Positions 16,133 to 23,920 of a stretch of 29,464 nucleotides of DNA are shown one piece after another; position 1 is the stretch's first letter, and each line of letters starts with the position of its first letter. The DNA lies in the NCBI GenBank assembly GCA_964407285.1, contig CAYOVG010000035.1, positions 1 to 29,464 of the forward strand, given 5' to 3'. The position numbers were made by a program, and so were the translations under genes. The notes below the pieces were generated by a model. That model saw nothing but the letters and a program-made list of their open reading frames with translations, was not told the origin of the DNA and did no database searches. This DNA comes from CAYOVG01 sp964407285. GTDB lineage: Bacteria; Desulfobacterota; Syntrophobacteria; Syntrophobacterales; Syntrophobacteraceae.

Positions 16133-16836
16133 AAGCGGGAATAATCGCAGCGGGGATTGGTGAGCGCCTGGCGAAATCGGGCGTGGCGACGCCCAAACCA
16201 CTGGTGCAGGTCGGCGGAAAGCCGATGATCGCGAGGACCATCGAAGCGGCGGCCGACCTGGGGGTTTCGTCGGTTGCGTGTATAGTGAACGAGATAAACC
16301 GGAGCGTGGCCGACTACCTGGCGTCGGTCGCGTGGCCCGTTCCGGTCGAGATGGTGGTCAAGACCACGCCGAGTTCCATGGAAAGCCTTTTTCAACTGGC
16401 TCCGCTTCTGGGGGATGAACCTTTCATCCTGCTTACGGTGGACGCCGTATTCAGGCGTGGAGTGTTGGAAGACTTCCTCGAAGGCGCGAGGTCGCGCGAC
16501 GGGGCGAAGGCGGTCCTGGCCCTGACGGACTTCGTCGACGATGAGAAGCCGTTGTGGGTGAACGTCGACGCCCGCGACAGAATTACTGCGATGGGGAAAG
16601 CCGCCGAGGGTAGCCGTTTCATCACCGCCGGCTTTTACTATTTTACGCCTGACGTTTTCTCGATAATGGACGAGGCGCGAAGAAGAGAGTTCAGTGCATT
16701 GCGCCGGTTTTTGGGGTTGCTGGTCGATAGTGGTTTTCCCGTTTACGGCCAATTGGTCTCCAAGACGATTGATGTGGATTATCCTGAAGATATCGCGAAG
16801 GCGGAAGCATACTTAAAAGAGATCAACGAAGCATGA
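16129..16836 (+). CDS. Sugar/cyclitol-phosphate nucleotidyltransferase (MobA/IPCT-like)
   Basis: 235 residues, one nucleotidyltransferase domain. It has the nucleotide loop AAGIGERL (7-14), TPKPL with K23, the metal-site aspartate D104 (LTVDAVF) and a second acidic pair in DVDYPEDI (214-221). The size and C-terminal DVDYPED fit small NTP transferases such as inositol-1-phosphate or 2-aminoethylphosphonate cytidylyltransferase and sugar-1-phosphate enzymes. The actual base and phosphate substrate cannot be read from sequence. Translationally coupled on both sides (4-base ATGA overlaps with the HAD and ATP-grasp genes), so the three products are probably made together. With a CDP-alcohol phosphotransferase downstream, CTP is the likeliest donor (inference). 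Confidence 0.85.
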   Translation: MKAGIIAAGIGERLAKSGVATPKPLVQVGGKPMIARTIEAAADLGVSSVACIVNEINRSVADYLASVAWPVPVEMVVKTTPSSMESLFQLAPLLGDEPFILLTVDAVFRRGVLEDFLEGARSRDGAKAVLALTDFVDDEKPLWVNVDARDRITAMGKAAEGSRFITAGFYYFTPDVFSIMDEARRREFSALRRFLGLLVDSGFPVYGQLVSKTIDVDYPEDIAKAEAYLKEINEA

Positions 16837-17702
16837 AGCCTGTTACCGTGCTGGGTATTTACCGTGAGCAAGCGTTCTCACCGGGCAAAGTAGGGGATGA
16901 TGCGGCTATTCTGGACACCACGCTGGCGGAACTGGCCGGCATGGGGGCTACAGGTGAGGCTGTTTCGGCCGATACCGTGAATCTTGCCGGACTTCGATGT
17001 GATTACGTGCTGAATATGGCGCAGTCGGACCGCGTGCTCGACATGCTCGGCAAATGGAGCATGCAGGGGACACGTGTGTTCAATTCCGTGCAGTCGATCC
17101 GGAGTTGCTATCGAAAGCCGTTGCTGCGCGCTCTCCAGAAGTCGGGGATTCCCATGCCGCCCGGTTATATCGCCTCCCTGAGGCAGGCGGAGAGCCGAAT
17201 TCCGCGCCATCTGCCGGGCCGGCTGTGGCTGAAGCGCGGCGATGTGCATGCGATGGAAGACGGCGACGTTTCTTCCGTGGCCTCCGAGGCGGAGCTGACC
17301 GAGGCTCTGGGATATTTCCGCCTTCGGCGGATCAGGGAGATCCTGGTCCAGGAGCATGTGGCCGGCCACGTGATCAAATTCTATGCAGTGGGGCAGGACG
17401 AGTATTTCCGGGCTTTTCTGGCCGATACGGGTGAAGACGTCACCTCCGAGATGGCGGCGCTTCACCTGATAGCGACGAAGGCGGCCAGGTCCGTGGGATT
17501 GGAGATATACGGCGGAGACGCCATTTTGACGCCCAAGGGCAAGGTGATGCTGATCGACCTCAACGACTGGCCCAGCTTTTCCAGGTGCTGCAAGTCGGCG
17601 GCAAGGAGCATCGCTCAGTATGTGATGGGGGTTATCGACTTTGGCGAGTTCCCAATGGCGGGGGCATCCGTGGGTTTCTCCGACGGTACGTTTCTGAAAT
17701 AG
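16833..17702 (+). CDS. ATP-grasp enzyme (RimK/ITPK-like)
   Basis: 289 residues. A short pre-ATP-grasp domain (1-85) is followed by an ATP-grasp fold: LWLKRGD (131-137, nucleotide-binding lysine), LVQEHVAGHVIKFYAVG (171-187), GGDAIL (227-232) and metal-site D-x-N in LIDLNDWPSF (240-249). The last two motifs resemble both RimK-type amino-acid ligases and inositol-phosphate 5/6-kinases (ITPK), which share this fold. It may therefore join an amino acid or acyl group to an amine, or phosphorylate a cyclitol; the family alone does not decide. The start codon overlaps the nucleotidyltransferase stop. Residues 1-85 are not recognised. Confidence 0.8.
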   Translation: MKPVTVLGIYREQAFSPGKVGDDAAILDTTLAELAGMGATGEAVSADTVNLAGLRCDYVLNMAQSDRVLDMLGKWSMQGTRVFNSVQSIRSCYRKPLLRALQKSGIPMPPGYIASLRQAESRIPRHLPGRLWLKRGDVHAMEDGDVSSVASEAELTEALGYFRLRRIREILVQEHVAGHVIKFYAVGQDEYFRAFLADTGEDVTSEMAALHLIATKAARSVGLEIYGGDAILTPKGKVMLIDLNDWPSFSRCCKSAARSIAQYVMGVIDFGEFPMAGASVGFSDGTFLK

Positions 17703-17709
17703 GGGATTC

Positions 17710-17724
17710 TCCCCCGGAGGGGGA
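17710..17724 (+). other. Hairpin between ATP-grasp and aminotransferase genes
   Basis: TCCCCC-GGA-GGGGGA followed by ATTTTA. It could act as a weak internal terminator or an mRNA processing site that sets unequal expression within the operon. Confidence 0.45.
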
Positions 17725-17747
17725 ATTTTATCGATCGAGGGGTAAGA

Positions 17748-19058
17748 GTGGAAACGAAATCAGCTCAGTTCTGCCGGGAAGAACAGCAGTTCATGTCGCC
17801 CGGTCTCCAGGAAGTATCCCAGCTATCGCAATTGACCATAAAGGAAGCCCGGGGCTGCTACCTCACCGATATGGACGACAGGCGCTACCTGGACTTCATG
17901 GCCGGTATCGCCGTCTGTAGCCTGGGGCATACGCATCCCAAATATGTCGCGGCCCTCAAGGAGCAACTGGACAGGGTGTCGGTGGGAAGCTTCACGACCC
18001 CCAACCGTGCCGGCTTGCTTCGCCTCCTTGCATCCATAACGCCGGAGGGGCTGAACAGGACCCAGTTGTACAGCGGCGGCGCGGAGTCGGTCGAAGCCGC
18101 TCTCAGGCTCGCCAAGGCCTATACGGGAAAGTTCGAGGTACTGGGATTCTGGAACGGGTTCCACGGCAAGAGCGGGGGCGTCCTCGGGGTAATAGGCGAT
18201 TCCTTCAAGCAGAACTGGGGACCTCTGCATCCCGGCCTTCATCTCGCCCCGTATCCGGACTGTTACCGGTGCCCGTTCGAGATGGAATACCCCCGGTGCG
18301 GACTTTTCTGCCTCGACTTCGTGCGGAAGATGCTCAGGCACAACACGGCGGGAAGCCTTGCCGCCATCATCGTGGAGACCATCCAGGGGACGGCGGGCAA
18401 CGTGATTCCGCCGTCGGAATTCCTGACCGGCCTTGTGGATATCGCCCGCGAAAACGGCGCGCTCCTCATAGCGGACGAGATGATCACCGGGTTCGGCCGC
18501 ACCGGCAAGATGTTCGGCTCCAATCATGTGGGCATCCGTCCCGACATCATGACCATCGGAAAGGGTTTCGGATCGGGATTCCCGGTGTCGGGTCTCGTTT
18601 CGACGGAAGAAATCACCGCCAGCAAGCCGTTTTCGAACCCGAGTTCGTCTTCGAGCAGCTACGGGGGCAACCCGCTGGCCGCTACCGCGGCGTTTACCAC
18701 TATTCAGACCATTATCGAGGAAAACCTCGTGGAGAATTCCAGGATCGTGGGAGAGCACCTGCTGCAGGGGCTCCGCCGCCTCCAGGAGAAGTACGAATTC
18801 ATAGGCGATGTCCGCGGCCGCGGTCTCCTCATCGGGGTCGAACTGGTGAAGGACCGCAAGACCAAGGAACCCTTCGACAAGGCTGTCACGACGCGGATAT
18901 TCCTGGAAACCCTCAAGCGGGGGCTGGTATCCATGAACTACAAGGCCCATTTCCGCATCAATCCGCCGCTGATCCTCGGCAAGGAAGAAGCGGACGAGGG
19001 GCTGGGGATCCTGGACGAGGTCTTCCAGTTCGTCGTGGATCATGTGCCGTATAAGTAG
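17748..19058 (+). CDS. Class III PLP-dependent aminotransferase with Cys4 insert
   Basis: 436 residues, full length for class III (ornithine/GABA type) aminotransferases. The PLP site is evident: SGGAESVEAALRLAK (109-123), D243 in LIADEMITGFGRTG, and the Schiff-base lysine K272 in TIGKGFGSGFPVSG. An insert holds C172, C175, C184 and C188 (C-x2-C-x8-C-x3-C), as in a subset of class III enzymes of unknown substrate; it may bind a metal or be structural. It should aminate a ketone or aldehyde, plausibly the product of the next-door dehydrogenase, using glutamate or alanine (inference). GTG start with GAGGGG 6 bases upstream. It is not close to biosynthetic ArgD. Confidence 0.9.
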   Translation: METKSAQFCREEQQFMSPGLQEVSQLSQLTIKEARGCYLTDMDDRRYLDFMAGIAVCSLGHTHPKYVAALKEQLDRVSVGSFTTPNRAGLLRLLASITPEGLNRTQLYSGGAESVEAALRLAKAYTGKFEVLGFWNGFHGKSGGVLGVIGDSFKQNWGPLHPGLHLAPYPDCYRCPFEMEYPRCGLFCLDFVRKMLRHNTAGSLAAIIVETIQGTAGNVIPPSEFLTGLVDIARENGALLIADEMITGFGRTGKMFGSNHVGIRPDIMTIGKGFGSGFPVSGLVSTEEITASKPFSNPSSSSSSYGGNPLAATAAFTTIQTIIEENLVENSRIVGEHLLQGLRRLQEKYEFIGDVRGRGLLIGVELVKDRKTKEPFDKAVTTRIFLETLKRGLVSMNYKAHFRINPPLILGKEEADEGLGILDEVFQFVVDHVPYK

Positions 19059-19117
19059 AACAGCATCAGCAGGCTGGTATCCAGTATCTTTCTTACTCAG
19101 GAGCAGGAAAACGGAAG

Positions 19118-20179
19118 ATGGTCGGAAATAGCCCTCATCAGCATATCCCTTTGCGTGGCGCCATCATAGGCTTCGGTAATGTAGCCGCCTATGCGCACGT
19201 GCCCGCCTGGCAGGAGTACGGGCGTTTCACCATCGATGCGGTAGTGGAGCCGGACCCGAACCGGGCCTTGTTGGCCAGGGAGCTTCTCCCCGATGCCCGT
19301 GTGTATTCGGATGTGAAAACGTTGTTCGTCAATAACGGCCTCGACTTCATCGATATCTGCACGCCTCCATGTTATCATGTGGACCTGACCCTTGCCGCGT
19401 TCAAATCGGGCTTGCATGTGTTCTGTGAAAAGCCCCTGGCGAACTCCGTCGAGAACATGAGGCGAATAAGTCATGAGGCGGAACGGGCGAGACGCGTCGT
19501 CTTCACGGTCAACAACTGGAAGTACGCGCCGCTCTGGGTGAAGGTGCTGGAACTGGTCGGCAACGGCGGCATCGGGTCCATCAAGGCCATCTCCTTGAAC
19601 GTGCTTCGTCCGCCCAATTCCGGCGGAGGAGCTTCCGACTGGCGCAGGCAGAAGAACCTCGCCTGGGGGGGCATACTCATCGATCACGGCTGGCACAATC
19701 TTTACGTGATTCTTTCCCTCATGCGGGAGCTTCCGGTGACGATCTCGGCGAAGATGGAGAGCACCTCCTCCTCGGACCCGGACCTCGAGGAAACGGTGGA
19801 CCTGGAAATGCGGTTCCGCAACGCCGTGGCGCACCTGCACCTTACCTGGAATGCGTCATGCCGCAGGAACCACGGCTTCATCGAGGGCGACAAGGGATCG
19901 ATCTGCATCAATGACGATCACATCATGCTACGGTCGTGCAGCTGCGAACCGGTGCGATTCGACTTCAAGGAGCCGCTCTCGGCGGGGTCGCACCATCCCG
20001 AGTGGATGAGGCCCGTGATTGAAAGGTTCGAGCACCAGATTTTAAGGGCGAACGGCAACGGAAACGGCAAAAACGCGAATCTTACCGAAGCGCAGTGGTG
20101 TACGGAGCTGATCCATCTGGCTTACCGCTCCAGCAGGGAAGGATCGCGCCCGGTCGATGTGGCGCGTGAAGTAGCCTGA
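19118..20179 (+). CDS. Gfo/Idh/MocA-family NAD(P)-dependent dehydrogenase
   Basis: 353 residues. Rossmann motif AIIGFGNVAAYAH (15-27), the CTPP strand end (81-84), catalytic CEKP with K105, and the second catalytic region GGILIDHGWHN (184-194) with D189 and H193, all typical of inositol/sugar dehydrogenases and oxidoreductases of the Gfo/Idh/MocA family. No signal peptide, so cytoplasmic. In this order it would oxidise a hydroxyl of a sugar or cyclitol to the ketone that the upstream aminotransferase converts to an amine, a pairing known from aminosugar and aminocyclitol pathways. A low-complexity GNGNGKNAN stretch near 310 is unusual but in frame. ATG with GGAAG upstream. Confidence 0.9.
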   Translation: MVGNSPHQHIPLRGAIIGFGNVAAYAHVPAWQEYGRFTIDAVVEPDPNRALLARELLPDARVYSDVKTLFVNNGLDFIDICTPPCYHVDLTLAAFKSGLHVFCEKPLANSVENMRRISHEAERARRVVFTVNNWKYAPLWVKVLELVGNGGIGSIKAISLNVLRPPNSGGGASDWRRQKNLAWGGILIDHGWHNLYVILSLMRELPVTISAKMESTSSSDPDLEETVDLEMRFRNAVAHLHLTWNASCRRNHGFIEGDKGSICINDDHIMLRSCSCEPVRFDFKEPLSAGSHHPEWMRPVIERFEHQILRANGNGNGKNANLTEAQWCTELIHLAYRSSREGSRPVDVAREVA

Positions 20180-20198
20180 TGGGGAGGGCGATAGAGCG

Positions 20199-21503
20199 AT
20201 GGTTTTTCTCCCCCCCGGCCCGGATCCCGCGAACAGTGACAGCCCGGCGAGAATGATCCCCGGGGCCGACGTTCCTTCGATGCCGCGGCAAGCCGTCCTC
20301 AATGCATGCCGGTCCGGCGCGTGGGAAAAGGTCGGCGGCATAACTCCGGTTGCCAGGTTTCTGTACTACCTGGAAAATATGGGAATGGAGGAGGTTATCC
20401 TCCTTGTGCCGCATTCGCGCCGAGGTGATCCGGCGATCAAGATGCGGCGCGGGCCGATGCGCCTCACGGAAGTGCGGGTGAGCGGAGGCGGCGCTTTCGC
20501 TCCCGAAGCTTTGCTCTTCCTGCGAAACCTTGAAAGCAGGTTTCTGTATATCGATGCCGCGCACATCGTGGACCCCCGCATCCTGCGGGTCCTGGCCTCT
20601 TCCCGGAAACCCGCTCTCGCGTTCATGAATCCGGACGATGAGAAGAACGGGACCATCCGTGCGGGCTTGTTGCTGCGGGAGGACCTTCCCGCCCGGCGCA
20701 AGGAGGGGAGCGGTTCCCCGGTTCACGAGCGGTATGCGGCCGTTCTTCCGGAAGATCTCGACCCTTTCTCGCCCGAACTGAGAGGTCCGCTCATCCCCTA
20801 CTTCATGGAAATCAGAGACGGAAAGGACGCGCGGGACGCGACCCGGTTGCTGATCCGATGCCAGCAAAAACACGTCATGGACCTTCCGGCCGAATACATC
20901 GACCCCTTTTTCGAAAACCGGCTGACTTACCTGCTCTGCAACACCTCCGTTACGCCCAACATGGTGACCTGCATGGGGATAGTGGTTACCATAGTGACTG
21001 CATGGTTTTTCTTGAATGCCCATTTTGTCGCCGGGGCGCTCCTGATGTTTTGCATAGAAATCCTGGACGGAGTGGACGGCAAGCTGGCCCGCACGAAGCT
21101 GCAGTATTCCAGGTTCGGCAGGCATGAGGATGTCGTCGATTACTTTTGCGAGACCGGCCTGTACCTGGCGATCGGCGCTGGACTTGCCTCCGTCGCTCCC
21201 GGGAGCGGTGCGCCGTTTCTTTTCACCGCCCTGATGATCGTCTCCGATACGGTGGATAATGTTCTCTACACGCTGGCGGGAAAGTGGCACGGAAAAAGCA
21301 TTGACCTTTTCAGTCCGTTCGACGGCGCTTTCCGGCGGATCGGGGGGCGTCGCAATATTTACGGAATGATGTTCATCGCCGGCTTTTCGGCCGGTTATCC
21401 TCTATACACGTTTGCCGTTGCGGCGGTCTGGGCCGCCATTACGGCCATTGTTCACGGCGTCCGCCTCGCGCGGTACGGCATGAAGGCCGTGAAGAAACCG
21501 TAA
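20199..21503 (+). CDS. CDP-alcohol phosphotransferase with degenerate nucleotidyltransferase-like N-terminus
   Basis: 434 residues. The N-terminal ~215 residues have a nucleotidyltransferase-like layout (GGITPVARFLYYLENMGMEEVILLV, 46-70) but lack the GxGxR loop and catalytic lysine, so they are probably inactive. The C-terminal half (about 235-430) is a CDP-alcohol phosphotransferase with several membrane helices. The architecture recalls the bifunctional cytidylyltransferase/di-myo-inositol-phosphate synthase. The CDP-OH-P motif is D290-x2-D293-G-x2-A-R-x8-G307-x3-D311, but the fourth aspartate position is Y315 with D314 one residue early. It should transfer a phospho-head group from a CDP-activated donor to an acceptor alcohol at the membrane. 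The separate upstream nucleotidyltransferase could supply the CDP donor. It starts 20 bases after the dehydrogenase stop. Confidence 0.85.
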   Translation: MVFLPPGPDPANSDSPARMIPGADVPSMPRQAVLNACRSGAWEKVGGITPVARFLYYLENMGMEEVILLVPHSRRGDPAIKMRRGPMRLTEVRVSGGGAFAPEALLFLRNLESRFLYIDAAHIVDPRILRVLASSRKPALAFMNPDDEKNGTIRAGLLLREDLPARRKEGSGSPVHERYAAVLPEDLDPFSPELRGPLIPYFMEIRDGKDARDATRLLIRCQQKHVMDLPAEYIDPFFENRLTYLLCNTSVTPNMVTCMGIVVTIVTAWFFLNAHFVAGALLMFCIEILDGVDGKLARTKLQYSRFGRHEDVVDYFCETGLYLAIGAGLASVAPGSGAPFLFTALMIVSDTVDNVLYTLAGKWHGKSIDLFSPFDGAFRRIGGRRNIYGMMFIAGFSAGYPLYTFAVAAVWAAITAIVHGVRLARYGMKAVKKP

Positions 21504-21513
21504 GTTGGGACTG

Positions 21514-22566
21514 ATGAAAAAAACGTTCAATGTCTGTACCGTCCTTCTCGGAATAGGGCTTTTGGGCCTTCTGATCCACCAGATCGGCTACCGGGAGCTC
21601 ATCCATGAAATGGCGCAGTTGGGCTGGGGACTCGTGCCCCTGGTGCTCATCGAAGGCGTGGCCGACATATTCCACACGGTGGGATGGCGCTACTGCCTCT
21701 CCGGTCCCCATCGTAAATTCTCCTTCATTCGGCTCTTCCGCATAAACCTGGCGGGCACATCGATAAATTACCTGACGCCCACAGCCACGGTAGGGGGCGA
21801 AATCGCCAAGGGCGTTCTCCTGTCGCAAAAGGAAGGGGGGACCGAAGCGGCGAGCGGGGTCATCATCGGGAAGCTTTCCCAGGCGCTGGCGCAGATCCTC
21901 CTCGTGAGCGCCGGCTCCATTCTTACGCTATGGGGAGTGAAGATGCCGCCCGGGGCATGGCCCGCGATGCTCGTGAGCAGCGCGATCCTGCTCTCCGGGG
22001 TCATCGGCTTCCTGCTGGTCCAGAAGAACGGCAAACTGGGCGCCGTGGTGCGCTGGGTGGTTGCGCGCAAAATAGGCGGAGCTCGCCTGGCGAACGCCGC
22101 TCACCAGATCACCGAAGTCGATCGTGCATTGCAGGCCTTCTACAGGGAGCGCCCCATGGACCTGCCTCTGTCAATTATGTGGCGCATGGTCGCTTACGGC
22201 ATGGGGATCATTCAGTCGTGGTACTTCTTCTACCTGGTGACGGGGGAATCTCACCTGCGGGCCGCGGCGGGAATCTGGTTCCTGGGAACATGGTTCGATC
22301 TGCTGTCTTTCGCCATTCCGCTGGGAATCGGGGTGCAGGAGGCCACGAGGGTCATCGCGTTCAATGCGTTGGGATTCCAGAGCGTCATGGGGCTCGCCTA
22401 CGGGATAATGCTCAGATTGGAGCAGATTTTCTGGGCCGGAGTCGGGCTGCTCAACTACGTTGCATTCCTGACGGAGAAGAATACGGGCAATCCGGTCCCG
22501 GTGGTCCAGTCGGCCGTGGACGGGCGGGCTTTCCCGTTGCGAGAAGTCGAGGAGGAGGAATGTTGA
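21514..22566 (+). CDS. hpnL: Hopanoid-associated membrane protein HpnL (LPG-synthase TM-like)
   Basis: About 350 residues and seven to eight hydrophobic segments, in the lysylphosphatidylglycerol-synthase/flippase transmembrane family. Landmarks are INYLTPTATVGGEIAKGVLL (about 88-107), corresponding to the family's P-x-G-x-x-G-G-E motif, and IPLGIGVQEATRV (about 268-280). HpnL is a conserved hopanoid-cluster membrane protein of unproven role, possibly in hopanoid transport or localisation. The neighbouring hpnI supports this name over a generic family member. The start is ATG 21514 with GGGA just upstream; TTG 21505 is an alternative three codons earlier. It ends in the Glu-rich tail EVEEEEC, whose codons double as the ribosome site for the next short frame. 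Confidence 0.82.
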   Translation: MKKTFNVCTVLLGIGLLGLLIHQIGYRELIHEMAQLGWGLVPLVLIEGVADIFHTVGWRYCLSGPHRKFSFIRLFRINLAGTSINYLTPTATVGGEIAKGVLLSQKEGGTEAASGVIIGKLSQALAQILLVSAGSILTLWGVKMPPGAWPAMLVSSAILLSGVIGFLLVQKNGKLGAVVRWVVARKIGGARLANAAHQITEVDRALQAFYRERPMDLPLSIMWRMVAYGMGIIQSWYFFYLVTGESHLRAAAGIWFLGTWFDLLSFAIPLGIGVQEATRVIAFNALGFQSVMGLAYGIMLRLEQIFWAGVGLLNYVAFLTEKNTGNPVPVVQSAVDGRAFPLREVEEEEC

Positions 22567-22643
22567 AGAAATATCCGGACCAGGAAGTTCTTTCCCGCGG
22601 GAGCGGCTTTCAGCCGCAACCCGGCAGCCGGGGCGAGTCATGA
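22560..22643 (+). CDS. Possible 27-residue coupling peptide between hpnL and hpnI
   Basis: The ATG at 22560 overlaps the hpnL stop and follows an excellent ribosome site (GAGGAGGAGGA). The frame ends at TGA 22641-22643, which overlaps the hpnI ATG (ATGA). It could therefore carry ribosomes from hpnL to hpnI, whose own ribosome site is poor. The peptide is polar and not conserved to my knowledge. The middle is the stem-loop GCGGCT-TTC-AGCCGC (22603-22617), similar to a common REP-type repeat, so the frame may simply be an inserted repeat. Confidence 0.4.
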   Translation: MLKKYPDQEVLSRGSGFQPQPGSRGES

Positions 22644-23863
22644 GCGAGTTGTCGAACATGGCCCTCGGCGCGCCCGGCGCGGTCCTGCTGCTTCTCGTTG
22701 TGTGTTCCCTATTCTACTACCTGGCGTCTACCTGGTGCGTGCTCGATTTTTTCGTGAGAGACGAGGGGAAGGACGGAGGCGGAGAGCGAAAGAGCGGCCC
22801 CGCCGCCCGACCCGAGTCGGCGCGGCAGGCGGCTGTGCAGTTTCCCCCGGTCTCCGTTATCAAACCGGTTGCCGGCGCGGAACCGGGCCACCTCGAAAAT
22901 TTCGTCAGCCTGTGCAATCAGGATTATCCGCGCTACGAGATCGTCTTCTCCACATCGGACGCCAACGATCCGGCCCTGGCCGTAGTGGAGGAACTCAAGG
23001 AGCGATACCCCGACCGGGACATCCGCTGGGTGCTCACCAGGAATAACCGCGGCCCCAACTACAAGGTGGGGAACCTCATCAGCGCCATCGGCGAAGCCCG
23101 CTACGACACCCTGGTGATAAACGACAGCGACATGCGGTTTGAACCCGATTATCTGCAGCGGGTCGTCGGCGGTCTGCTGCGCGACGGGGTCGGCGTCGTC
23201 ACGTGCCTCTACCGGGGCGTCGGCATAAGGAGCATTCCCGCCGCGCTCCAGTCCCTGTTCATCCAGACGGACTTCATACCGAACGTGCTGCTGGGCCGCA
23301 AACTCGAAGGGATTTCCTACGGGTTCGGCTCGACCATCTGCACCACCAGGACCATGCTGAAAGCCATCGGCGGGTTGGAACCCATCTCGGAGTACCTGGC
23401 CGACGACTACCAGATCGCCAACCGCATCCATCGCCTCGGCTATTCGGTGCACCTCCCTGCCCTGCTGGTCGACCATGTTTCCACCGTCGGCAGCTTCCGC
23501 GACTATTTCCTCCAGCACCTTCGCTGGGGCATCACGCAGAAAGCCTCGCGTCCCGGCGGATACGCCGCATCCATCGTCACGCACGGGACGACCCTGGCGA
23601 CGTTGCTCCTCATCCTGTCGGGGTTCTCCTTCGCCTCCGCCGCTCTCTTCCTGCTGGTGCTGGGCGTCCGTTTTTTGACGTTTGCTTTCATCAACCGCGC
23701 GGTTGTCCACAACGATGAGATCATGCGCTATGCCTGGCTGCTGCCGCTCAAGGACTTGCTCAATTCCGCCGTCTGGCTCTTGAGTCTTCTCACGAGCACC
23801 GTGCGCTGGCGCCACCGGCGCTTCCGCCTCCTGCCGGACGGAAAGATGGTCGAGGCGCCCTAA
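22640..23863 (+). CDS. hpnI: Hopanoid glycosyltransferase HpnI (GT21, ceramide glucosyltransferase-like)
   Basis: 407 residues. One N-terminal membrane helix (about 13-35), a variable charged linker (38-66), then a family-2/21 glycosyltransferase domain: PPVSVIKPVAGAEP (69-82), the metal-site DSD (162-164), the catalytic base region LADDYQ (253-258) and Q292-H-L-R-W296, the (Q/R)xxRW motif of processive-type membrane transferases. C-terminal helices span about 310-395. HpnI transfers N-acetylglucosamine to bacteriohopanetetrol in characterised systems; HpnK then deacetylates and HpnJ remodels the ring. It is the last gene of the operon, convergent with the solute-binding protein gene 57 bases on. 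No intrinsic terminator was seen in that gap. Confidence 0.9.
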   Translation: MSELSNMALGAPGAVLLLLVVCSLFYYLASTWCVLDFFVRDEGKDGGGERKSGPAARPESARQAAVQFPPVSVIKPVAGAEPGHLENFVSLCNQDYPRYEIVFSTSDANDPALAVVEELKERYPDRDIRWVLTRNNRGPNYKVGNLISAIGEARYDTLVINDSDMRFEPDYLQRVVGGLLRDGVGVVTCLYRGVGIRSIPAALQSLFIQTDFIPNVLLGRKLEGISYGFGSTICTTRTMLKAIGGLEPISEYLADDYQIANRIHRLGYSVHLPALLVDHVSTVGSFRDYFLQHLRWGITQKASRPGGYAASIVTHGTTLATLLLILSGFSFASAALFLLVLGVRFLTFAFINRAVVHNDEIMRYAWLLPLKDLLNSAVWLLSLLTSTVRWRHRRFRLLPDGKMVEAP

Positions 23864-23920
23864 ACCTGCCCGCACAGCAGATCATCGACGACTTCGAACG
23901 CCTGCCGGAAGATGTCCGCC

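Noticed and set aside
17823..19043. Long minus-strand open frame opposite the aminotransferase
   Set aside because: Antisense shadow; no domain, and the plus strand encodes a complete class III enzyme.
23866..23920. Frame reading like an antitoxin fragment (QQIIDDFERLPEDVR) after hpnI
   Set aside because: Only about 20 codons, no start, and it lies in the short gap between convergent genes; similarity to small antitoxins may be chance.
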